Position numbers and translations under genes: made by a program. Below the pieces are notes generated by a model. The model saw only the letters and a list, made by a program, of their open reading frames with translations, was not told the DNA's origin and searched no databases. From contig CALBVX010000150.1 in the NCBI GenBank assembly GCA_937969515.1, forward strand, positions 1 through 32,052: a stretch of 32,052 nucleotides of DNA, in the 5' to 3' direction. Source of the DNA: an uncultured Croceitalea sp. GTDB lineage: Bacteria; Bacteroidota; Bacteroidia; Flavobacteriales; Flavobacteriaceae. Below are positions 24,226 to 32,052 of the stretch, piece after piece. How positions within the stretch are numbered: the first letter of the stretch is position 1; the number at the start of each line of letters is the position of its first letter.

Positions 24226-24783
24226 TTAGTCCAACTTTTCAGGAATCCACTTGACTTCTTGAGCTTGTAAGTCTTTTGACAATTTTCGTGCCAATACGAA
24301 AAGGTAATCTGAAAGCCGGTTCACATAGGAAAGTACAGTATCAGGTACGGGCTCATTTTCATGTAAATAAGATATCATGCGTTCAGCTCTTCTGCAAACC
24401 GTTCGGGCTACATGACAGTATGACACGGTAGTGTGGCCTCCAGGTAAAATAAAATGCGTCATTTCAGGAAGTTCTGCATTCATCTTATCAATTTGCTCTT
24501 CTAATAGGGCAATATCCTCTACATGAATTCTAGGTATTTTTAGTCGATTATCTTTTGAGGGTTCAGTTGCTAGAATAGCCCCTAGGGTAAAAAGCTTATT
24601 TTGGATCAATGCTAAAACTTCTTTTAAGCTTTTATCCATTTCTTGGTCTCTTAACAAACCCAAATAGGAGTTTAATTCGTCCAACGTTCCATAGCTTTCA
24701 ATTCGAATATGGTGTTTTGGTACGCGTTTACCGGTAAAAAGTGCCGTAGTGGCATTATCGCCTGTTTTGGTATAGATTTTCAT
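24226..24783 (-). CDS. Cob(I)alamin adenosyltransferase, PduO type
   Basis: Transfers the adenosyl group of ATP to cob(I)alamin to make coenzyme B12. The N-terminal ATP-binding MKIYTKTGDNATTALFTG, the later ESYGTLDELNSYLG, and VCRRAERMISYL (residues of the active site in PduO-type enzymes) are all present. A small change stands out: the usual GDxGxT is GDNATT here. The length of 185 residues is normal. Its ATG overlaps the TGA of the 44-residue membrane peptide (ATGA). The MeaB GTPase at 6598 points to the same methylmalonyl-CoA mutase pathway. The gene ends the five-gene minus-strand set starting with the DUF4105 gene. Confidence 0.94.
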   Translation of the reverse strand: MKIYTKTGDNATTALFTGKRVPKHHIRIESYGTLDELNSYLGLLRDQEMDKSLKEVLALIQNKLFTLGAILATEPSKDNRLKIPRIHVEDIALLEEQIDKMNAELPEMTHFILPGGHTTVSYCHVARTVCRRAERMISYLHENEPVPDTVLSYVNRLSDYLFVLARKLSKDLQAQEVKWIPEKLD

Positions 24784-24914
24784 TGATTATGTCTTTTTTT
24801 ACCCTCCATAAAGGAACGCGATTTGCGCTTTTTATTGTTTCGTTTGTTTTTGAACAGAATGGCAAAATAGATCAATATCAAAACGCCTAAAATATAGAAA
24901 ACGGTATTGTTCAT
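24780..24914 (-). CDS. 44-residue membrane peptide coupled to the adenosyltransferase
   Basis: A short frame starting with ATG at 24914 and ending in a TGA that overlaps the adenosyltransferase ATG by four bases (ATGA). Residues 5-21 form one hydrophobic helix (VFYILGVLILIYFAILF). The remainder is strongly basic (KNKRNNKKRKSRSFMEGKKR), so the C-terminus should be cytoplasmic. The overlap and the 33-base distance from the gene upstream favour real translation. It has no cysteine and no known domain. It could be a membrane tether or simply a small membrane protein of unknown role. Confidence 0.7.
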   Translation of the reverse strand: MNNTVFYILGVLILIYFAILFKNKRNNKKRKSRSFMEGKKRHNQ

Positions 24915-24947
24915 TTCAAGAAAACTTTATCCCTACAAATTACTTTT

Positions 24948-25448
24948 TTAAATTCGAATGAAGAAATGTTCTTTCTGTTGCTCCCTTCGAATGAAAATAA
25001 CTCCGCAATAGTACATGTTTATGCTTACGGTTACTTTTTCAGATTGCACAAAATTCAACCAATTTGTTCTAGACTCTTTGTCCTTATTGATGTTGTTGAA
25101 AATAATTAAACTTTCATTATGCAAATTAGTGTTTGAAAATAGTTGTTTTGGATTCAAATTTTTAATTGATTCAAAAAACAGCATATCGGTTTCGTTTGGT
25201 TCGAATATGCTATTTGGAAAACTCAATTTTAATTTTTGTTTATAAACAGAATTGCCTTTTATTTTTATGTTGTTAAAACCAAAATAGAGAACGCTCTTAA
25301 TCAAAACATCTAAAGTTTTATCCTTTGATTTTCTTGGTTTCTTGTACAAACATTTTGTCAGGTAATTAAATACAAAAGGCGAATGTACACCATGATGGTT
25401 GGTAGAGTTTAATAGAAACTTTAAATATGTGAAAAATGGAAAATACAT
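24948..25448 (-). CDS. Shortened methyltransferase-like protein without SAM-binding core
   Basis: A 166-residue protein. Its two ends match a class I methyltransferase family that I know from flavobacteria, usually about 240-260 residues long: HHGVHSPFVFNYL at residues 18-30, and KVTVSINMYYCGVIFIRREQ followed by KEHFFIRI at the C-terminus. Between them the glycine-rich SAM-binding motif is missing. LIIFNNI (114-120) stands where the family has an IFDDI-like acidic strand, and FFES (91-94) where a YFDG-like segment is expected. It is therefore probably inactive as a methyltransferase. The frame is open and overlaps the ABC-F stop (TAATG), so it is not an obvious pseudogene. The match to the family is from memory. 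Confidence 0.72.
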   Translation of the reverse strand: MYFPFFTYLKFLLNSTNHHGVHSPFVFNYLTKCLYKKPRKSKDKTLDVLIKSVLYFGFNNIKIKGNSVYKQKLKLSFPNSIFEPNETDMLFFESIKNLNPKQLFSNTNLHNESLIIFNNINKDKESRTNWLNFVQSEKVTVSINMYYCGVIFIRREQQKEHFFIRI

Positions 25449-27322
25449 TAGCCTTCTAAAAGTGCGCCCAGTTCAAACCATCTTTCGGTCTTTTCTTCGA
25501 TATTGGTGTCTAATTCACCTAACTCCATAGAAAGAGCATTTATTTCATCCCCTGACAAACCACTTTCTGTAAATTTAAGCTGAAGCTTTTGTTTTTTCTC
25601 TTCTAATCGCTGTATTTCTTTTTCAAGTTTGTTGTACTCTTTCTGTTCATTGTACGAAAGTTTATTGCTTGAATCTTTCTCTTTCCTATTTGCTTTTTCA
25701 GATTTTTCAGTTCTATTTTTTGTTTCTCTTTCTTCGATAAGTTTACTGCTTTCGTAAGAACGATAATCTGAATAATTTCCAGGAAAATTTTCCACCAAAC
25801 CGTTTCCTTTGAAAACAAAAAGATGGTCTACAATTTTGTCCATAAAGTACCGGTCATGGGAAACCACTATTAAACAACCCGGAAAGTCCAATAGAAAACT
25901 TTCTAAAACATTAAGTGTAACAATATCAAGGTCATTGGTAGGTTCATCTAATATCAAAAAATTAGGATTTTGAATCAAAACGGTACATAAATAAAGACGC
26001 TTGCGTTCTCCACCACTTAATTTCTCTACAAAATCATATTGTTTTTTTCTATCAAATAAAAAACGCTCTAAAAGTTGTTGTGCCGAAATTTGGCGTCCTT
26101 TTTTTAAGGGAATAAAATCTCCGAATTCCCTAATTACTTCGATTACTTTTTGTCCCTCTTTTGGATTTATACCTCGTTGGGTGTAGTACCCAAATCTGAT
26201 GGTATCTCCAATAACAATTTTACCAGAGTCTATAGATTCACTTCCTGTGAGAATGTTTAGAAAGGTTGATTTTCCAGTTCCGTTTTTACCAATAATACCA
26301 ATACGTTCTCCTTTGGTAAAACTATAGTCAAACTTATCTAAAATTGTCTTTTCACCGTATGATTTATTGATGTTGTGGAGTTCCACTATTTTACTGCCAA
26401 GGCGCTCCATATTCAATTCTAATTGAACTTCATGTTCTGTTCTACGTTGATTGGCCCTAGCTTTTATTTCATGAAAATCATCTATTCTAGACTTTGATTT
26501 TGTGGTTCTAGCTTTTGGCTGTCTGCGCATCCAATCTAACTCTTTTTTGAAAAGGATTTTACTTTTGTGTTGTTCAACGGCTTCACGTTCAAGTCGAGCA
26601 TCTCTTTTTTCTAAATAATACGAGTAGTTACCTTTATAGCCATAAAGTTGATTGTCGTCTAACTCTATTATTTCATTGCACACTCTTTCTAGAAAATAAC
26701 GGTCATGCGTTACCATAAACAAGGTTATGTTCTCTTTTTTAAAGAACTCTTCTAGCCACTCTATCATTTCTAGATCAAGATGGTTGGTAGGCTCATCTAA
26801 AATTAAAAGGTCAGGCTTGTTTATCAATGCATTTGCAAGTGCTAAACGCTTTTTTTGCCCACCGGAGAGTACGCCTACCTTTAAATGCAGTTCAGTAAGA
26901 TTTAACTTGAAAAGTATTTGTTTGTACTGCGTTTCAAAATCCCAGGCGTTCAAACGTTCCATTGCCTCAAAGGCACTTTGATAAGCGTCTTGGTCATCTG
27001 GATTTTGAACCGCTTCTTCATAGTCGGCAATAACCTTCAATACTTCGTTGCTGGAATCAAATATGGTTTCTTCTATCGTTAATTTGGGGTTTAAATCAGG
27101 TTCTTGTTCCAAAAAAGAGATTTTGATTCCTTTTCTAACCGTAATTTGTCCTGTTTCAGCTGAATCTTTTCCTGAAATAATATTTAGAATAGAGGTCTTG
27201 CCACTTCCGTTTTTGGCGATTAGCGCTATTTTTTGATCTTTATTGACTCCAAATGAAATATTGGAGAACAATACCAATTCACCGTACGATTTTGAAATAT
27301 TCTCTACAGTAAGTAGATTCAT
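25448..27322 (-). CDS. ABC-F family ATPase, Uup-like
   Basis: A soluble 624-residue protein with two ABC domains and no membrane part. The first domain has IAKNGSGKT (about residues 35-43), LSGGQKKRLALANAL and LLILDEPTNHLD. The second has IGKNGTGKS, LSGGERKRLYLCTVL and LILDEPTNDLD. An inter-domain linker lies between, and a charged C-terminal coiled coil (about 525-610) resembles Uup and related factors. ABC-F proteins act on the ribosome, in translation control or in resistance to ribosome-binding antibiotics. The coiled C-terminus favours the Uup branch over a resistance factor. It sits 17 bases after the DUF4105 gene, and its stop overlaps the next start. Confidence 0.93.
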   Translation of the reverse strand: MNLLTVENISKSYGELVLFSNISFGVNKDQKIALIAKNGSGKTSILNIISGKDSAETGQITVRKGIKISFLEQEPDLNPKLTIEETIFDSSNEVLKVIADYEEAVQNPDDQDAYQSAFEAMERLNAWDFETQYKQILFKLNLTELHLKVGVLSGGQKKRLALANALINKPDLLILDEPTNHLDLEMIEWLEEFFKKENITLFMVTHDRYFLERVCNEIIELDDNQLYGYKGNYSYYLEKRDARLEREAVEQHKSKILFKKELDWMRRQPKARTTKSKSRIDDFHEIKARANQRRTEHEVQLELNMERLGSKIVELHNINKSYGEKTILDKFDYSFTKGERIGIIGKNGTGKSTFLNILTGSESIDSGKIVIGDTIRFGYYTQRGINPKEGQKVIEVIREFGDFIPLKKGRQISAQQLLERFLFDRKKQYDFVEKLSGGERKRLYLCTVLIQNPNFLILDEPTNDLDIVTLNVLESFLLDFPGCLIVVSHDRYFMDKIVDHLFVFKGNGLVENFPGNYSDYRSYESSKLIEERETKNRTEKSEKANRKEKDSSNKLSYNEQKEYNKLEKEIQRLEEKKQKLQLKFTESGLSGDEINALSMELGELDTNIEEKTERWFELGALLEG

Positions 27323-27339
27323 AAATATTTAATTAAGAC

Positions 27340-28506
27340 TTAAATTTTCTTCAGTAAGAATAAATACCTTGTGACCAAAGCAAGCATTAAAGGGATGTTG
27401 AGTGGTGATAGAATTTGAACTTTTAAAATCCATATTAGAATTACAATTGCAATGCATGTCAATGCAAACCACAAATAGCGCCGAAGCCAGGTAGGTCGCT
27501 CTTTTTTTGAAATAAGGCTAAAAGCTACAAAAAGGTTTGCGGGCATTAACCATAAAAAGTTGAAATTTTTAATGGTAACAATGTGGTCGGTAGCTAGCCA
27601 TAGCACTAAAATTAGTAGCCCGGCAATTCCTGAAATAAGAAATAATAAAAAATCGAGCCATTTATTGTTGCCGTGATGTCTGTGGTCTAAAATGGTAATG
27701 GCAATTACAAAAGACAAGAACATCATAAACCAGAATAACGGAGAAGTAAGAAGCGAATCTTGGTCATTACCCGAGTCTTCAGGATAGTTTAAAATAGTAC
27801 GTTCGCGCTTTAAAATTGGTTTGCCACTCTTTTCGGTATTTTTTAATTGTTCCATGGCGTAATAAGGCATAAACATATGTTCCCTGAGGGTTGCCGTTCT
27901 GTCTGTAATGCCTCCAAATGCCAAATCAATACCAAACGCCCCCCAAGAGTTTAGGGGTAAATACTGTTGTACCAATTGTCTAAAAGTATATCTTTCTTTT
28001 AGGTGTTTGTTGTTGAATTCAATTTGATCTTTAAATTGATTTTCTAAAATATCGCCTGTAATCGTCGAGCAATTGTTAAAAAGAGGGTCGTAGGCATAGT
28101 CCCTATTTTCAGGTAGATAATTCGTTTCTAAAAATTTAAAAAGCTCTCTCGTCTCTTCTGGGGTCAAGTCCAAAATTTGCTCTTTTACCCATCGTTTTTC
28201 CAATTCATAATCATAAAGAAAGTTTTCAAATCTTCTTCGGGATAGTGAATAGGTCAATTTCCCCTTTGCAAAATTCAGATAGAAATTAGGTTTATTAAAA
28301 TCAAAAGTACCATAGTTGTATACTACATCAATACCCAGTTGGGTATCTTGTACTCTAAAGGCGGTATGACCGAATGAGGAAAACAACTGATTACCAGTAC
28401 CGCAGGTAAGCACACTTATTTGGGCTTTACTCGATAGTTCTGGTGTCTGAGAAGATAGTCCTAGACTAAATAGAAAAAAAGATAATACTAATAACTTTAG
28501 TTTCAT
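27340..28506 (-). CDS. DUF4105 membrane protein
   Basis: A 388-residue envelope protein. An N-terminal signal peptide (MKLKLLVLSFFLFSLGLSSQ) leads to a periplasmic DUF4105 domain with SSFGHTAFR (H47) and FNNCST (C146), a plausible Cys-His pair. Five membrane helices fill about residues 250-385. The ATG at 28506 starts the signal peptide cleanly. A TTG at 28563 would add 19 residues and is less likely. I recall that a DUF4105-type protein was reported as a lipoprotein N-acyltransferase (Lnb) in Bacteroides, but I cannot confirm that this is its orthologue. A -7-like TATATTTG lies at 28568-28561. The gene begins the five-gene minus-strand set and is divergent from pssA. Confidence 0.87.
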   Translation of the reverse strand: MKLKLLVLSFFLFSLGLSSQTPELSSKAQISVLTCGTGNQLFSSFGHTAFRVQDTQLGIDVVYNYGTFDFNKPNFYLNFAKGKLTYSLSRRRFENFLYDYELEKRWVKEQILDLTPEETRELFKFLETNYLPENRDYAYDPLFNNCSTITGDILENQFKDQIEFNNKHLKERYTFRQLVQQYLPLNSWGAFGIDLAFGGITDRTATLREHMFMPYYAMEQLKNTEKSGKPILKRERTILNYPEDSGNDQDSLLTSPLFWFMMFLSFVIAITILDHRHHGNNKWLDFLLFLISGIAGLLILVLWLATDHIVTIKNFNFLWLMPANLFVAFSLISKKERPTWLRRYLWFALTCIAIVILIWILKVQILSPLNIPLMLALVTRYLFLLKKI

Positions 28507-28611
28507 TGTTTGTAATACGTGCACAAATATCAAAATAAAAACTAGCAATTGAATGGCTACCAAATATAAAAATGGATTTTTAGCTTATTTTTACGAAAAC
28601 CAAGTGTTTTT

Positions 28612-29370
28612 ATGAAGCGACATATACCCAATTTTATCACCTTATTAAATGTTTTTAGTGGATGTGTTGCCACAGTCTTCGCTGTTTTAAATCAGCTGGA
28701 ATTTGCCGCTATTTTTGTATTCTTAGGTATTTTCTTTGATTTTTTTGACGGTTTAGCCGCTCGCTTATTGGATGTTCGAAGTGAACTAGGGGTGCAGTTA
28801 GATTCATTAGCCGATATGATTACCAGTGGTTTAGTGCCAGGTATCGTAATGTTTCAATTAATAAATGATGCAGTGGATTTAAATATTATGTCTTCTTGGG
28901 AAGGAACGCTATATGCTTTCTCAAGTGGATCATTTGATACCAACCCAAATGAAATTCATTTTCTTGGCTTTTTTGGTTTTATAATAACATTGGCATCGGC
29001 CTATAGACTGGCCAAATTTAATATTGATGAGAACCAAGTTTCTTCATTTATTGGTTTGCCTACACCAGCGAATGCCCTATTAATTTTATCGTTACCACTC
29101 ATTTTACTTTATCAAAATAATGAGGTTTTAAATGAAATAATTTTAAATCAATGGTTTTTAATCGGAGTGACCTTGCTGAGTGCGTTTTTATTAAATTCAA
29201 AAATTAAATTGTTTTCTTTTAAACTGAATAATGCCGGTTTTAAAGAGAATGGAATAAAATACCTTTTTTTAATAGGCAGTTTGGTTTTGCTGCTCACCAT
29301 GAAGTTTCTTGCGATACCTTTGATTATAGCCTTTTATATTTTGTCTTCTATTCTAGTTAAAAAAGATTAA
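28612..29370 (+). CDS. pssA: CDP-diacylglycerol-serine O-phosphatidyltransferase
   Basis: Inner-membrane enzyme that makes phosphatidylserine, the precursor of phosphatidylethanolamine, from CDP-diacylglycerol and serine. The CDP-alcohol phosphotransferase signature DG(x)2AR(x)8G(x)3D(x)3D is complete, with D46, G47, A50, R51, G60, D64 and D68. About seven or eight membrane segments follow across 252 residues, the expected size of the type II (membrane) enzyme. ILNxxSGxxA-type lipid-binding residues appear early (ITLLNVFSGCVATVF). The ATG at 28612 is the only start. It is divergent from the DUF4105 gene and 40 bases ahead of the MG2/plug-like gene. Confidence 0.95.
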   Translation: MKRHIPNFITLLNVFSGCVATVFAVLNQLEFAAIFVFLGIFFDFFDGLAARLLDVRSELGVQLDSLADMITSGLVPGIVMFQLINDAVDLNIMSSWEGTLYAFSSGSFDTNPNEIHFLGFFGFIITLASAYRLAKFNIDENQVSSFIGLPTPANALLILSLPLILLYQNNEVLNEIILNQWFLIGVTLLSAFLLNSKIKLFSFKLNNAGFKENGIKYLFLIGSLVLLLTMKFLAIPLIIAFYILSSILVKKD

Positions 29371-29410
29371 TTTCTGTAGTAATTTTTTAATTGAATGGTT
29401 AAATTACCTT

Positions 29411-31840
29411 ATGAGACCATTAATATATACTGTAATAATTATCTCTTCTATTTTTAGTAATGTATTTGCCCAGGCAGCCAATACCTCAATTAATGAACTT
29501 GCCTTGAACTACGGCCATTATTTTGAGTTGCCTAGAGAATCGGTTTTTCTTCATTTAAATAAAAGTACCTATATAGTTGGTGAGAATATTTGGTTTAAAG
29601 GATTTATTTATAATAGACGTGAAGGGCGCCCATTTAGAGAGACTTCAAACTTATATGTAGGTTTATATGACGGTGAAGGAAAACAATTAAAAAAGAACCT
29701 GTATTATTCAAATGACGGATATTCTCAGGGTAATATTGAGCTAGATTCAACTTTATCATCTGGTGAATACTATATCAAAGCCTCTACAAATTGGATGCGC
29801 AATTTTAAAGAAGATGATTCGTTTCAACAAAAGATTACAATATATAACGGAAATGTTTCCTTCAAGAGGGCTCAATTAGTAAAAAACTATGATATGCAAT
29901 TTCTTCCTGAGGGAGGAAATATGATAGAAGGAATTTTAAATGTAATTGGAGTAAAAATTATTGACGATAAGGGGAGAGGGGTCAAAATTAATGAAGCTTT
30001 AGTAAAGGATAACCGTGGAAGTCAGGTAGCTCTTTTCAATACTTCAAAATTTGGATTAGGTAAATTTTTATTTACACCGGATAATTCAAAAATCTACAGT
30101 GTGAAAGTTTTGTTTAATAATGGTAGCGAAAGAACGTTTTTATTACCAAAAGCAAAAAAAGAGGGTGTAAACATTAGAATAGAAGACAACGACGAAAATC
30201 GACTATTAGTTAGTTTAAGCACCAATGCAAAAACAAGGAAAAAAAATAATGACAAATCCTTTTACCTACTTATTCATAGAGATGGTCTTATCAGAAAGGT
30301 TAAAGTGGACTTTCCTAAGAATCAAAATTACGTTTCTCTACTGTTAGATAAGATTGAGCTGCATGATTATATCAATATAATAACCTTGGTAGACTACAAT
30401 AACAAGCCAGTAGCCGAACGTTTATTTTTTAATTGGAAAAATTTCAAGGAATTTAATTTCCAACTTAGTAATCAAAAGCAAGACCATGATTCTATTGCTT
30501 TAAAAATGAAGCTAGTAGATACTAATGAGTTTTTAAAAGAAATAAGTATTTCAATTTTACCTAAAAATACGTTGTCCTATGATCATAGCGATAATATTTT
30601 AAGTGCTTTTTATCTAAAACCATATGTAAAAGGCTTTATAGAAACTCCATCATATTATTTTAAAAGTGTTACAAAAAAGAAGAAAAAAGAGCTTGATTTA
30701 CTTTTAATTACTCAAGGTTGGAGTAGGTACGTATGGCAAGAAATCAACTCAAAACCTCCGCAGAAAAAATTTGATTTTGAGCAGGGAATGTTTTTAGAAG
30801 CCATTGTGAATTCTAAAATAAAAGAGGGAAATAAGATATTTCTACATAAGTCAAAGAATCATGAATCTCAGGAGATAAGTTTTTTTGATGGCGAATTTAA
30901 ATTAACAAACCTGTATCCTGTTCTCGGAGAGAAATTGTTCATATCTCTTAAGAATAAGAGAGGTAAGCTTTTAAGACCTGACATGTATGTTACTCTAAAG
31001 AATAATATGATTCAAGACAAACTTGATTTTAATGACCTATTAAGAGATGGGGTCAAACGAATAGACATGGTTCCTTATGAGAATAAAAATATTAGAAAGA
31101 ATTTTATTTTAAAAACAAATACTGTGATTCTTGAAGAAGTAGTCGTAAGTGCCGAAAAGAAGAATAGACTTGCTGAAAACAACTCTTTGGTTCCAAAGTA
31201 TATGAAAGACAAAGTCACCGAAGTTGATGTTGACCTTGCTAGAAATTACCCGAGGATTGCAGATATTTTAAGGTCTCGAGGATATGAGGTGGCAGAAGAA
31301 CTACAACTCATCCCAAATGTAGATCCCAACTCTCAGCCAGTTCCACCAATTTCAAGGGTAAGGGTAAGATCAAGAAGAAGCGGTGGCATCTTATTAGTTA
31401 TAGATGGTGTTAGACAAGAGGGTTTAGATGTAATTTATCAATTTCCAACTACTCAGTTGGAGAGTTTCTACTTTGATAGATTGTCTCGATATGAGGGGGC
31501 AATGAGCCAAAACAAAGAAACTTTATATCTTTTTACCAGAAAAGGTAAGGAACTTGATGTAACCCCACAAAATGGTTTTGATGAAGGTAATTCATTTGTT
31601 CATAATGTTTCAAATGGTTTTCGACCAATCAAGCAGTTTTACATTCCAAAATATTCAACCTATTTAGATAAATCATTTGAAGATTTTGGAGTTGTGCATT
31701 GGGAACCAAATTTGACTTTGGATGCAAATGGTGAAGCTACATTTAAGATATTAAATACCGGGTTAAAAGAACTTTCCTTTTTTATTGAAGGCATGGGTAG
31801 AGACGGCAGTTTGATTTCTACGTCTGTCCATCAAAATTAA
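29411..31840 (+). CDS. Surface protein with MG2-like and TonB-plug-like domains
   Basis: An 809-residue exported protein. After a signal peptide (1-21, ending NVFAQ), YFELPRESVFLHLNKSTYIV and GENIWFKGFIYN mark an MG2/alpha-2-macroglobulin-type domain (about 30-135). Several beta-rich repeats fill the middle. Near residue 573, ILEEVVVSAEKKNR resembles the segment before a TonB-dependent plug. A plug-like domain follows (about 590-720, with GGILLVIDGVRQEG), but there is no 22-strand barrel. The last 60 residues (VHWEPNLTLDANGEATFKI) look like another macroglobulin-type domain. It probably sits at the outer membrane. A paralogue begins at 31926. Partner and ligand are unknown. Confidence 0.85.
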   Translation: MRPLIYTVIIISSIFSNVFAQAANTSINELALNYGHYFELPRESVFLHLNKSTYIVGENIWFKGFIYNRREGRPFRETSNLYVGLYDGEGKQLKKNLYYSNDGYSQGNIELDSTLSSGEYYIKASTNWMRNFKEDDSFQQKITIYNGNVSFKRAQLVKNYDMQFLPEGGNMIEGILNVIGVKIIDDKGRGVKINEALVKDNRGSQVALFNTSKFGLGKFLFTPDNSKIYSVKVLFNNGSERTFLLPKAKKEGVNIRIEDNDENRLLVSLSTNAKTRKKNNDKSFYLLIHRDGLIRKVKVDFPKNQNYVSLLLDKIELHDYINIITLVDYNNKPVAERLFFNWKNFKEFNFQLSNQKQDHDSIALKMKLVDTNEFLKEISISILPKNTLSYDHSDNILSAFYLKPYVKGFIETPSYYFKSVTKKKKKELDLLLITQGWSRYVWQEINSKPPQKKFDFEQGMFLEAIVNSKIKEGNKIFLHKSKNHESQEISFFDGEFKLTNLYPVLGEKLFISLKNKRGKLLRPDMYVTLKNNMIQDKLDFNDLLRDGVKRIDMVPYENKNIRKNFILKTNTVILEEVVVSAEKKNRLAENNSLVPKYMKDKVTEVDVDLARNYPRIADILRSRGYEVAEELQLIPNVDPNSQPVPPISRVRVRSRRSGGILLVIDGVRQEGLDVIYQFPTTQLESFYFDRLSRYEGAMSQNKETLYLFTRKGKELDVTPQNGFDEGNSFVHNVSNGFRPIKQFYIPKYSTYLDKSFEDFGVVHWEPNLTLDANGEATFKILNTGLKELSFFIEGMGRDGSLISTSVHQN

Positions 31841-31887
31841 CCTTTTAAATAACATTTCTTTAATACTAAAGTTATTGGCTAATAGTT

Positions 31888-31902
31888 ATTTTCCGGGAAA
31901 AT
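31888..31902 (+). promoter_or_regulatory. Perfect inverted repeat before the last gene
   Basis: ATTTTCCGGGAAAAT has 7-base arms around a single G. It lies 23 bases before the ATG at 31926. The one-base centre cannot form an RNA hairpin, so a dimeric protein-binding site is the natural reading if it has a function. No regulator gene is nearby. Confidence 0.35.
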
Positions 31903-31925
31903 TAAAACACCAATCCCATCTGATT

Positions 31926-32052
31926 ATGCGAGTTACTTTACTATCTTTTTTTCTTTTTTTGATCGGCGTTATTTTTTTGAGTGCCCAAGATTCGGTTGTT
32001 GAACCGGGTAAGTTTTCGAGTTCCTATGAATCATATTTTGAGTTGCCTCGAG
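31926..32052 (+). CDS. Start of a paralogous MG2-type surface protein (cut by window end)
   Basis: Forty-two codons are visible. A signal peptide (MRVTLLSFFLFLIGVIFLSA, cleaved near AQ) is followed by a short linker and by SYESYFELPR, which matches the YFELPRES sequence at the same place in the 809-residue neighbour upstream. This points to a tandem duplication of the family. The gene starts 85 bases after the neighbour's stop, and the frame remains open at the window edge. The rest of the protein cannot be judged. Confidence 0.8.
   Translation, partial: MRVTLLSFFLFLIGVIFLSAQDSVVEPGKFSSSYESYFELPR

Noticed and set aside
24948-25448. Methyltransferase-like gene as a pseudogene
   Set aside because: The frame is uninterrupted, starts on an ATG overlapping the upstream stop and keeps both conserved ends, so I list it as a coding gene, while noting that the core is lost.
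28507-28563. TTG start 19 codons upstream for the DUF4105 gene
   Set aside because: It adds a second hydrophobic stretch before an already complete signal peptide that begins with ATG at 28506.
31851-31879. AATAAC/GTTATT inverted repeat after the 809-residue gene as terminator
   Set aside because: The stem has only six base pairs with a 17-base loop and no T-run follows.

Overview
The window is a low-GC, gene-dense stretch of chromosome from a member of the Bacteroidota, almost certainly a marine-type Flavobacteriaceae. This rests on gene content and signals: a SecA of 1120 residues without the C-terminal zinc motif, DUF2795, DUF4105, an MG2/TonB-plug-like surface protein, several TTG starts, few Shine-Dalgarno sequences, and one promoter of the Bacteroidota type (TTG-N19-TATTTTTG). 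I see no tRNA, rRNA, CRISPR array, insertion sequence or prophage, so most of the window is ordinary chromosomal sequence.

Layout. 56-4744 (+): MazG, then a tight run of MATE exporter, small acidic protein, PAP2 phosphatase and GT39-like glycosyltransferase. 4741-7644 (-): a flippase-like membrane protein, a dolichol-phosphate-type GT2 and the MeaB GTPase. The two convergent blocks carry the parts expected for lipid-linked sugar transfer at the membrane: GT2 makes the polyprenyl-P-sugar, GT39 uses it, and PAP2 could recycle the carrier. 7888-10502 (+): ECF sigma factor, a membrane anti-sigma-like protein and a secreted 511-residue protein with a 12-fold three-residue repeat, all overlapping. 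10534-11962 (-): lipoprotein MsrA and a UlaG-like metallo-hydrolase. 12070-12738 (+): an M23-type peptidase domain protein without a signal peptide.

12755-14302 (+) is the most unusual part. Three paralogous secreted micro-proteins of 75-81 residues lie in tandem, each behind a roughly 167-base leader with shared elements at fixed distances. A 36-residue membrane peptide follows the second copy. I know of no function for this family.

14307-20218 (-): a probable operon of histidine kinase, M14 carboxypeptidase, DinB-like protein and amidohydrolase. 20375-24097 (-): SecA and a DUF2795 protein, each with a visible terminator. 24226-28506 (-): DUF4105 membrane protein, ABC-F ATPase, a shortened methyltransferase-like protein that lacks its SAM-binding core, a 44-residue membrane peptide, and the cobalamin adenosyltransferase. 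28612-32052 (+): PssA (phosphatidylserine synthase), an MG2/plug-like surface protein and the start of a tandem paralogue cut by the window edge. MeaB and the adenosyltransferase together imply a B12-dependent methylmalonyl-CoA mutase elsewhere in the genome.
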